Part shown: one piece after another, positions 43,171 through 49,785 of the stretch
Layout: each line of letters begins with the position of its first letter
Position numbering within the stretch: position 1 is the first letter of the stretch
NCBI RefSeq assembly: GCF_007827045.1
Contig: NZ_RPFW01000001.1
Coordinates: 906,519-970,518 of the forward strand
Origin: Trebonia kvetii
Lineage (GTDB): Bacteria > Actinomycetota > Actinomycetes > Streptosporangiales > Streptosporangiaceae
Length of the DNA stretch: 64,000 nucleotides
Direction of reading: 5' to 3'
Translations under genes and position numbers: made by a program
Notes under the pieces: generated by a model
Told to the model about the DNA's origin: nothing
Databases searched by the model: none
Seen by the model: only the letters and a program-made list of their open reading frames with translations

Positions 43171-45074
43171 GATCGCGTTCCCTTCTGCGGGTCACTGCCC
43201 GCCGGCCTGAGGGCGGGCGAGGGCCCGCAGCGGACAGTAAGGGCGAATCCGGCGGCGGCGGCGCGGACCCGGGCGGGATCGGCGCCGGTCACGGTAACAA
43301 CCAGCTGCCCGTCCTCGTGCGCCGCCGTGGCGCGGGCATCCGGCAGCCCCGCCGCGGCCAGCTCCTCGGTTACGGCACGGGCGGCGGCGTCGGCGGCCAG
43401 CGCGGGCTTGAACTGCTTGCCCACCGCGGTGAGCGGGATCGCGTCGACCTGGTAAATGTGCTTAGGCCGGGCGGCGGCCTCGTCGATGGCGTCCGCGGCC
43501 CAGGCCAGCAGGTCGGCCTCGTCGAGCCGCCCGGGGGCGGCAGGGACGACGTAGGCGACCGGGACCTCGCCGGAGTGCCGGTCGGGGCGGCCGACGGCTG
43601 CGGCCGCGGCGACGGCGGGATGGGCTAGCAGTGCGTCTTCGATCGCCTTCGGGTCGATGTTGTGGCCACCGCGGATGATCAGGTCCTTGGCCCGGCCAGT
43701 GAGGAAGACGAAGCCGTCGGCGTCCACGTGGCCGAGGTCCCCGGTGTCCAGCCAGCCGTCCCGGACGAAGCCGTCTGTGCTCACCCGGGGGCCGCCGAGG
43801 CGGGGGTCAGTGACGTACCCGGCGAACACGGCGGGGCCGCTGATCGCAAGCACGCCGGTTTCGCCAGGGGCGCAGTCGGCCCACGATCCGTCCTCGCCGA
43901 TCCGGACGGCCTTGACCTGCTGCTCGGGCAGGGCGCGGCCGACCGACCCGGGGCGTTCCTCGCCTGGCCTTGTCCAGGTGGTGGCGCAGGTCGCCTCGGT
44001 GAGCCCGTAGCCCTCAAGCAGCCGCCGCCCGGTGTGCAGGGCGAAGGCTTCGCGTACCGACGACGGCAGCGGGGCGGCGCCGGCGATCGGCAGCCGCAGC
44101 GAGCTGATGTCGGCGTCAACCGGGACCTGCGCCAGGGTGGCGTAGACGGTGGGGACGGCGGACATCGCCGCGATCCGGTAGTGCTCGATGACCTGCCAGA
44201 ACCGGGTGTACAGGGCCTTATCCCGATAACCGGCCGGCCCTGGCCATACCACCCGGGCGCCGCTGAAGACCGGGGCGATGCCGGTGACGATCAGGGCGTT
44301 GACGTGGAACAGCGGCAGTCCACCAAGCACCCCCTCCCCCGAGGCCAGCCCGCTGCACAGGGCGATCCCCCGGCCGCAGGCGAGTTGGTTGGCGTGGGTG
44401 TGCGCGGCGACCTTGGGTGCGCCGGTGGTCCCGCCGGTGTGCACGAACGCCGCGAGCTCCGCCGCCGCCGGCCAGCCGGCCACCAGGTGGCCGGCTGGCT
44501 GCCCGGCGATCAGGTCGTCCAGGTAGGCGACGAGCAGCCCGCGACCGACAGGCGTGCCGTCGGCCGTCACGTCACCGCCCGCATCGAGTGCGAGCGGGTC
44601 GCCGTGCACACCGTCGGGTCGCAACGCGAGTACGGCGGTCATGCCCGCCTGCCGGGCCACGCCGAGCAGCCGCTGCCACAGCTGCGGATCCAGCTCCGGC
44701 CCGGCCGCGATCAGGACCCGGGATCCGGTCCGGCGGATCAGTTCGGCGATCCGCTCGCCGCTGAGCGCCGGGTTGACCGGGGCGGCGATCCCGGCGGCCT
44801 GCGCGGCCAGGGTGGCGGCGTACAACGTCGAGGTGTTGACGCCGCAGAGCGTCACGGCGTCCTGGCGCCGCACTCCCAGCGTGGTCAGCGCGTTGGCGAT
44901 CCGCGTCACCGTGCCCGCCAGCTCGGCGTAGGTCCAGGACAGGCAGCGGGTGTGATCGGCCGGCTCCGGGATCCACTGGGAGGCGATGCCGTCCGGCCAG
45001 GCGGTGGCCGCGTCTAGCAGCAGCTCGTAGGTGGAGGACGGCTGCCGCAGTACTGGTGCCCCTTGCGCGCTCAT
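43167..45074 (-). CDS. AMP-dependent acyl-CoA synthetase/ligase
   Basis: 635 residues from the ATG at 45074, which overlaps the FAH stop by four bases; a longer frame to 45212 is rejected. ANL-superfamily motifs: VHTGGTTGAPKVAAHTHAN (A3 phosphate loop), GAAPLPSSVREAF, EGYGLTEATCATTW (A5), GWLDTGDLGHVDADGFVFLTGR split over A7-A8, and the catalytic lysine in LTAVGKQFKPAL (A10). It would activate a carboxylate, such as the acid side chain of the substrate or a cleavage product, as a CoA thioester. A C-terminal extension (about 545-635) goes beyond the lysine. Confidence 0.9.
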   Translation of the reverse strand: MSAQGAPVLRQPSSTYELLLDAATAWPDGIASQWIPEPADHTRCLSWTYAELAGTVTRIANALTTLGVRRQDAVTLCGVNTSTLYAATLAAQAAGIAAPVNPALSGERIAELIRRTGSRVLIAAGPELDPQLWQRLLGVARQAGMTAVLALRPDGVHGDPLALDAGGDVTADGTPVGRGLLVAYLDDLIAGQPAGHLVAGWPAAAELAAFVHTGGTTGAPKVAAHTHANQLACGRGIALCSGLASGEGVLGGLPLFHVNALIVTGIAPVFSGARVVWPGPAGYRDKALYTRFWQVIEHYRIAAMSAVPTVYATLAQVPVDADISSLRLPIAGAAPLPSSVREAFALHTGRRLLEGYGLTEATCATTWTRPGEERPGSVGRALPEQQVKAVRIGEDGSWADCAPGETGVLAISGPAVFAGYVTDPRLGGPRVSTDGFVRDGWLDTGDLGHVDADGFVFLTGRAKDLIIRGGHNIDPKAIEDALLAHPAVAAAAAVGRPDRHSGEVPVAYVVPAAPGRLDEADLLAWAADAIDEAAARPKHIYQVDAIPLTAVGKQFKPALAADAAARAVTEELAAAGLPDARATAAHEDGQLVVTVTGADPARVRAAAAGFALTVRCGPSPALRPAGSDPQKGTRS

Positions 45075-46027
45075 GGCGTCTTCCCGATCACGGCGGTGCG
45101 CTGAGTGCCGAGGTCGAGCTGCCCGTCGGGCGAGGCGATGGTGGCGGTGATGACGTCGCCGTCGCGCAGGTAGCGGGGATTGGCCGCCTCCCGTCTGAAG
45201 AACAGCTTCCACCGGGTGGCGGGCGGCAGCAGCCCGGCGAGCATCCCGGCGAGCTTGCCAGGTGCCTTCAGCGCGGTGCCGCCTGGCGTGCCGGTCAACA
45301 GCAGGTCGCCCGGGGCCATCGGCTGGAACCTGGACAGCAGGGTCAGCGCCCGCGCCGGGGTGACGATCATGTCCGTCGCCGCGGCATCCTGCCTCGTCTC
45401 GCCGTTGACCCGCAGCGTCAGCCGCAGTGAGCTCAGCCGGGCCAGGTCGGCGGCATCCACCAGGGTCAGCCAGGGCCCCACTGGGGTGAAGGTGGGGTAG
45501 GACTTGGCCTCGTAGAACTGCGTCTTGGTGAGCTGGACCTGCCGGGCGCTGACGTCGTTCGCCACCACGAGCGCGGCGACGTACCGGGCCAGGTCCGCCT
45601 CGGTCACCGTGGTGCCGACCGGCAGGTCCGCCCCGATGACCAGGCCGAGTTCCACCTCGTAGTCCAGGAACCCGATCCCTTCGGGTCGGATTATGTCCCC
45701 GGCCGGGCCGGTGATGGAGTGCGAGGCCTTGCGGAAGAACGCCGGCGGCACGGTGTCCGGGTCAAACCCGGAGTCCACCGCGTGGGACCGGTAGTTCACC
45801 GCCTGCGCCACTACCCGCGCCGGTGCGGTCACCGGGCTGAGCAGGTCCATCGACTCCGCGGGCACCGCGTCCCGCTGCCTGGCTTGCGCGGCCTCGACGG
45901 CCGCGGCCAGGGCCGCCCGGTCGGCGAGCAGCCCGGCGGTCGTGGCGGCGGTCAGCTCCAGCCGGACCAGCCCGGCCGGCGTCACCGCCCACCAGCCGTC
46001 CGCGGTGCGAGCTATCCGGGCGCTCAT
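45071..46027 (-). CDS. Fumarylacetoacetate hydrolase family protein
   Basis: 318 residues. FAH core: VVAQAVNYRSHAVDSGF, FFRKASHSITGPAGDIIRP, the metal-binding acid block DYEVELGLVIG, NDVSARQVQLTKTQFYEAKS, and LLLTGTPGGTALKAP. Family members hydrolyse or hydrate C-C bonds of dienoate products (MhpD- or HpcE-like). In this operon it is expected to act right after ring cleavage. ATGA overlaps with both neighbours (46024-46027 and 45071-45074) show tight coupling. Length matches the family. Confidence 0.9.
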   Translation of the reverse strand: MSARIARTADGWWAVTPAGLVRLELTAATTAGLLADRAALAAAVEAAQARQRDAVPAESMDLLSPVTAPARVVAQAVNYRSHAVDSGFDPDTVPPAFFRKASHSITGPAGDIIRPEGIGFLDYEVELGLVIGADLPVGTTVTEADLARYVAALVVANDVSARQVQLTKTQFYEAKSYPTFTPVGPWLTLVDAADLARLSSLRLTLRVNGETRQDAAATDMIVTPARALTLLSRFQPMAPGDLLLTGTPGGTALKAPGKLAGMLAGLLPPATRWKLFFRREAANPRYLRDGDVITATIASPDGQLDLGTQRTAVIGKTP

Positions 46028-47199
46028 GAACTCATCGCCTTGATCAGGCCGCGCAGCGCCGGCATGTCAATCTCGTTGCCCTTGTCCCGCAGCGCCTTGA
46101 TCGCAGCGACGACGACGCGCGGGTCGCTGGTGCCGGTGAACTCCGCTGTTGCCCGCGGTCCCCACTGGGCCAGGCCGCTGCGCGACAGCGGGGCCCAGCC
46201 GGGTTCGGCCAAGGAATCGAACACGTCGCCGTCGGCGTAGTGCTCGAACATCAGCCGGTCCGGGTCGCGCCAGTAGTCGAAGATCTGGCTGCCCTGGATG
46301 TGCCGCCCAAGGCCCCAGGCGTGCCGGTAGCCGCGCTCGCGCAGGTACTCCCCGCTGGCGGCGACCTCGTCCAGGTCAGTGAGCTGGTAGGCCGAGTGCA
46401 CGTACTCGGTGCGCGGCTGCAGCAGCATGGCCAGGGTGTGATGGTCGGCCGGGACGCTGCCCAGGTCGCAGCGGATGAACGCCATCGCCGGCCCGCGGTC
46501 GCGGTGGCCGTCCAGGTACAGGAAGTCACTGACGATCAGCCCGAGCGTGTCCAGGTACCAGTCAAGGGCCGCGCGGAACCGGGTGGTACCCAGTACCACG
46601 TGGCCCAGCCGCTGGATCTCCGCCGGGTGCCGGGCCGGCCGCTGCGTGGCGTTGGCGCGCACGGGCTCGGCTCCGAAGTTCAGCGGCAGCGGGGCGCGCC
46701 CAGGCAGCGCGGGCAGCTCCGGGACGCCGTAGACCACGTGCACCGGGAACCCGCTCGGGTCGCGCAGCCGGACGGCGTGGCCGCCCCAGTGCGCCATGAC
46801 CGTCCCGCCGGTACCGCGGGCCAGCCGGTCCAGGTCGTCCCGTGCCGCGGCCTGGAACACGGCACCGGCGAAACGAGGCTGCGGACCGCGGCGGATCACC
46901 AGGCACGCGCTGGACGCCCACCGGCCGCGCAGCAGCAGCGTCTCGGGCGTCCGGTCAGCCACGGCGAAGCCGAAGTCGGTGGCGAACCGCTCAGCCTGGT
47001 CCAGGTCCGGCTTCTCGAACTCAACCCACGCCAGCCCGGCCACCTTGACCAGGGGATTCCCCGAACGCCCTGGATGCTCTCCAGGCAGCGCGCCGGTCTC
47101 ACTGTGCAAGGAACGGTGCGGGTCCTGGACCTGATCCGAGTACCCCTGGGCCTCCGTCCTGCTGTCCCGTGTCGTCACGATTGGCTCCTTCGCCTTCAC
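46024..47199 (-). CDS. Extradiol ring-cleavage dioxygenase, VOC fold (catechol 2,3-dioxygenase-like)
   Basis: 391 residues, two VOC modules. The C-terminal module supplies an iron facial triad: H200 (RLGHVVLG), H268 (TEYVHSAYQ) and E319 (LMFEHYADG). The H268-E319 spacing of 51 matches BphC-type enzymes, and GRH at 298-300 matches the active-site GRH. The N-terminal module has lost ligands, as usual. A 45-residue leader (Asp/Gln-rich) precedes the fold, so translation may start later. It would cleave a catecholic ring next to a hydroxyl. First gene of the 47199-to-41101 operon, behind operator copy 1 at 47218. Confidence 0.87.
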   Translation of the reverse strand: MKAKEPIVTTRDSRTEAQGYSDQVQDPHRSLHSETGALPGEHPGRSGNPLVKVAGLAWVEFEKPDLDQAERFATDFGFAVADRTPETLLLRGRWASSACLVIRRGPQPRFAGAVFQAAARDDLDRLARGTGGTVMAHWGGHAVRLRDPSGFPVHVVYGVPELPALPGRAPLPLNFGAEPVRANATQRPARHPAEIQRLGHVVLGTTRFRAALDWYLDTLGLIVSDFLYLDGHRDRGPAMAFIRCDLGSVPADHHTLAMLLQPRTEYVHSAYQLTDLDEVAASGEYLRERGYRHAWGLGRHIQGSQIFDYWRDPDRLMFEHYADGDVFDSLAEPGWAPLSRSGLAQWGPRATAEFTGTSDPRVVVAAIKALRDKGNEIDMPALRGLIKAMSS

Positions 47200-47217
47200 C
47201 GACTTCTGTCTGTTTAG

Positions 47218-47242
47218 ATCAGTACTGTTATCTAGTATCAGT
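47218..47242. promoter_or_regulatory. 25-bp TetR operator, copy 1
   Basis: On the minus strand this reads ACTGATAC-N7-CAGTACTGAT. It lies 19 bases upstream of the ring-cleavage operon start (47199). The same 25-base layout occurs at 47351 in the opposite orientation, differing in the spacer and one half-site base. Confidence 0.72.
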
Positions 47243-47350
47243 TACGATAGACGCCTCGTCAAGTGGTGGCGTGAGGCGGAAGTGCCAGCGTGTGGCAGGG
47301 AGGGCCGGCGACGGAGGCGCCGAGCAGCAGCTGTATCGGGTATAGTCAAT

Positions 47351-47375
47351 ACTGATACAGATAATCAGTGCTGAT
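47351..47375. promoter_or_regulatory. 25-bp TetR operator, copy 2
   Basis: On the plus strand this reads ACTGATAC-N7-CAGTGCTGAT, 105 bases upstream of the TetR start (47480). With copy 1 it brackets the divergent promoter region. A GATAAT -10-like element lies inside it. Confidence 0.72.
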
Positions 47376-47479
47376 AAGCAACGGCCCCACCTGGTCGCCA
47401 TCCGGCCGGGAAGGGGCGTCCGCGGGCCAGCGAGCGGAACACGCCCGCTGGGGTCCAGGACGGAGCGGCAGGAGGAGCA

Positions 47480-48139
47480 GTGAGCGCAGAGGCAGCATCG
47501 GCAACTGGCGCGCCGAAGGTGACACGACTGGACCGGCGTAAGGCCCGGACCCGGCAGGCGCTCATCGACGCCGCGGTGCGGCTGATCGCCGAGGGCCGCG
47601 GTGACCGCGCGAGCATCCAGGAGATCACCGAGGCGGCCGACATCGGCTTCGGGTCGTTCTACAACCATTTCGACAGCAAGGAGCAGCTGTTCCAGACCGC
47701 CTCCGAGGAGGTGCTTGAACGGTGGGGACAGATGATCGACCGGGCCACCGCCGGCATCACTGACCCGGCGGAGGTGTTCGCCGTGGGCTTGCGGATCTCC
47801 GGGCGGCTCGGCTGGACCCACCCTGACATCGCCGGGTTCCTCACCGGCACCGGCCTGGATGCCATGGACATCCCTGTCGGACTGGCGCCGCGGGCCCTGC
47901 GCGACATCGAGGCGGGGCGGGCCGCGGGCCGGTTCACCGTTCCCGATGCCGAGATCGCGCTCAGCGCCGTGGCCGGCGGCCTGCTCGGGCTGCTGCGGAT
48001 ATGCCAGCGGCACCCGGACCGTGTCGACGAGACCGCCGTCGATCAGCTCGCCGAGGCGGAGCTGCGCCTGCTTGGCGTTCCCGCCGACGAAGCCGCCCGG
48101 CTCAGCGCGGCCCCGCTGCCGTCCATCGAGGCCTGGTAG
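47480..48139 (+). CDS. TetR family regulator of the ring-cleavage operon
   Basis: 219 residues from a GTG with GCAGGAGGAGCA upstream. The HTH spans residues 20-68 (TRQALIDAAVRLIAEGRGDR; IQEITEAADIGFGSFYNHFD). The ligand domain includes ASEEVLERWGQMIDRATAG and a C-terminal GGLLGLLRICQRHPDRVDET. Divergent from the dioxygenase-led operon. Two near-identical 25-bp sites in the 280-base gap are its expected binding sites, giving joint autoregulation and control of the operon. The inducer is probably the substrate or its CoA ester. Confidence 0.92.
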   Translation: MSAEAASATGAPKVTRLDRRKARTRQALIDAAVRLIAEGRGDRASIQEITEAADIGFGSFYNHFDSKEQLFQTASEEVLERWGQMIDRATAGITDPAEVFAVGLRISGRLGWTHPDIAGFLTGTGLDAMDIPVGLAPRALRDIEAGRAAGRFTVPDAEIALSAVAGGLLGLLRICQRHPDRVDETAVDQLAEAELRLLGVPADEAARLSAAPLPSIEAW

Positions 48140-48150
48140 CAGCCCCGACG

Positions 48151-48934
48151 ATGCCGACGGTCACGCCCGCGGCGCACGGGATCCCGTTCGCGTGCGTCCC
48201 GGCAGGGACGCACACGACTTCGCACTTGACCTGGGCGTTAACCGGCAATGGTGAACGGGCGCATGTTCCTCAACAACGTCTCTCTCGGGATCTACGGCGT
48301 TGCCGTCCGCAGCCCGGCCTATCGCGATGCCAAGGTGCGCATGCTGCTGGAAAACGCGGCTGAGGTCATGAGGCCTGGCGCGGACGAGCTTGCGCCGGAG
48401 GTAGTCGACGACCTGGGGCACGAGCACCCCCATCCCACCGTCGTTCTCGTGTCGAACAACCCCTACGCGCTGGACCACCCGCTGGCCCGCGGCACCCGCC
48501 TGGCGCTGGACAGCGGCCAGCTCGGCCTCATCGTCCTTGACGCCCCTGGCGACAGCCCGCGCGTCCTTGGCCGGGCGTGGAGCGCGCCACAGCTGGAGAT
48601 AAACGCCCCGTCGACGGTCCACGCCGGGGTTGACGGCGAGGCGGTGGCCCTGGAACCGCCGCCTCCGGTTCACTATCCGGTTGGCGGCTCATTACTGACA
48701 TTTCCTGGCCTCGGCGAACAGCGGAGCCAGCCACGGAAGACGGCGAGCTGCGCGGGCCGGGCGATCCCGGCTCGCGCAGCTGTGCTCTCGTCCTCGGCGG
48801 ACGTTCAACGCCGGGATGAGCTGTGCAGCCGGCCCGGCGTGCCCACGGCCGCTGCGGGCCCATTCACCAGCGAACGCAGGGTCTTGCCGGTCCGGCGCAG
48901 CTCGATGCCCTGCACCAGCATCGATGCCCCGTAG
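48151..48934 (+). pseudogene. Diacylglycerol kinase (DagK/LCB5) relic
   Basis: A scrap GIPFACVPAGT (about 48175-48212) changes frame to DFALDLGVNRQW and stops. Directly after, a frame from 48248 reads VNGRMFLNNVSLGIYG, then VVDDLGHEHPHPTVVLVSNN, YALDHPLARGTRLALDSGQL and STVHAGVDGEAVALEPPPP. These are consecutive blocks of a DagK-type lipid kinase, but the ~25 residues between LGVNR and VNGR are gone and everything N-terminal to the GIPF strand, including the GGDG nucleotide loop, is missing. The C-terminal part then runs into the HdeD gene's 3' end. A clear remnant of a lipid kinase gene. Confidence 0.75.
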
Positions 48935-49404
48935 ATCAGGTTGAACAGGCCGAACAGCAGCGCGAGGGTGATCGCGCCGACGCCAGGATGGGCGAACACC
49001 GCAACGCCGAAGGCCACGGAGACGAGGCCGGCGAGGATGTAGAGTGCCCGGGTTCCGGCCGGCTCGCCTGCCTGGAAGGCGGCGGTGATTTCGAACAGGC
49101 CAGTGGCGACCGCCCAGCTGCCCACGATGAGCACCAGCACCAGTGCCGTCGGCCCCGGCCAGACAAGGGCGAGAACACCAGCGGCAAGGTCGACCAGCCC
49201 GACCAGCAGGTGCCCCACGACCGGCCCGGCTTCACGGCTGCTGAATGCCCGCATGGCTTGCAGGCCGCTGGCGATGAACGCGTACACCGCGAACAGGAAG
49301 ACCAGCGCAAGCACCGTGATCCCGGGCCAGGCCAGCGCCATGATCCCGACGGCTACGGCGAGGACGCCGCGAACGATGAGAGACGTACTAGGTGACTTGA
49401 GCAT
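48805..49404 (-). CDS. HdeD family membrane protein
   Basis: 199 residues from the ATG at 49404 with AAAGGAGCGCTGTC upstream; a longer frame to 49488 is rejected because it covers the operator. Six hydrophobic segments in three pairs, each with the HdeD-type pattern: IVRGVLAVAVGIMALAWPGI, VGLVDLAAGVLALVWPGPTA, LAGLVSVAFGVAVFAHPGVG. The family (DUF308) is linked to acid or general stress. Downstream it overlaps the DagK relic. The AATCAT/ATGAT operator lies 79 bases upstream. Confidence 0.88.
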   Translation of the reverse strand: MLKSPSTSLIVRGVLAVAVGIMALAWPGITVLALVFLFAVYAFIASGLQAMRAFSSREAGPVVGHLLVGLVDLAAGVLALVWPGPTALVLVLIVGSWAVATGLFEITAAFQAGEPAGTRALYILAGLVSVAFGVAVFAHPGVGAITLALLFGLFNLIYGASMLVQGIELRRTGKTLRSLVNGPAAAVGTPGRLHSSSRR

Positions 49405-49482
49405 GACAGCGCTCCTTTCGCTCGGCTGCCCCGGGTGCCCGGAGTACACGGCCTCCGCCAGGCCAGCTTTCATCACCAGTGT

Positions 49483-49499
49483 AATCATAACTGATGATC
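49483..49499. promoter_or_regulatory. AATCAT-N5-ATGAT operator upstream of HdeD gene
   Basis: AATCAT-AACTG-ATGATC, the same layout as 32508, inside an AT-rich pocket 79 bases upstream of the HdeD start. A flanking GTAATC/GATTAC pair (49481-49486 and 49500-49505) extends the symmetry. Confidence 0.5.
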
Positions 49500-49556
49500 G
49501 ATTACAAGACCGATTACGCCATCAATTTGCTGTCATCCTCAGGTGAACCGTCACGT

Positions 49557-49591
49557 CGGCCGGAAGCCCAGGAAGTAGACCAGGTGGCCCT
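49557..49591 (-). pseudogene. Scrap of an MgtA-type ATPase 3' end
   Basis: The minus strand reads GHLVYFLGFRP, closely matching GHLAYILGFQP of the intact MgtA encoded at 36709. The DNA aligns over about 33 bases (ggaagcccaRgaWgtagRccaggtggcc on the plus strand, here split for length). Too short to be sure of origin by itself, but the match is specific. Confidence 0.5.
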
Positions 49592-49654
49592 CCCTCAGGG
49601 TTCGGCTGACCAGCATGGTGTTCCCCGGTCAGTTGATCCGCGAAGCCACGCACC

Positions 49655-49687
49655 CGTTCGGAGGCAAAAGATCTTTTCCTCCGAACG
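49655..49687. repeat. Long hairpin with AAAAGATCTTTT core
   Basis: Outer arms CGTTCGGAGG (49655-49664) and CCTCCGAACG (49678-49687) are perfectly complementary. Between them, after one bulged C, is the perfect 12-base palindrome AAAAGATCTTTT (49666-49677). It lies about 100 bases beyond the stop of the ATPase gene (minus strand), so a terminator or mRNA-end structure is possible, but it lacks the usual T-tail. Confidence 0.7.
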
Positions 49688-49785
49688 AGTGCATACTTCG
49701 CCTGCCAGCACCAGCCGTCTGCCGCACCCGGGTCAGCCCACGATTCTTGCCGCGCCGGATCAGCCGGAGAACCGCACCTTCGGCA

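Larger units (their letters stand above)
49405..49785. other. Intergenic region with operator, relic and hairpin
   Basis: About 380 bases without a gene. In order: the AATCAT-N5-ATGAT element (49483-49499), a GTAATC/GATTAC repeat around it, a 33-base scrap of an mgtA-like 3' end (about 49557-49591), and a long hairpin (49655-49687). The stretch 49690-49785 shows nothing recognisable. Confidence 0.5.

Noticed and set aside
41953..43455. A 500-codon plus-strand frame opposite the flavin hydroxylase
   Set aside because: Shadow frame produced by codon bias; the minus strand has intact GxGxxG, DG and GD motifs.
43662..45017. A 451-codon plus-strand frame opposite the acyl-CoA ligase
   Set aside because: No domain or start signal; the minus strand carries all ANL motifs in order and ATGA-coupled neighbours.
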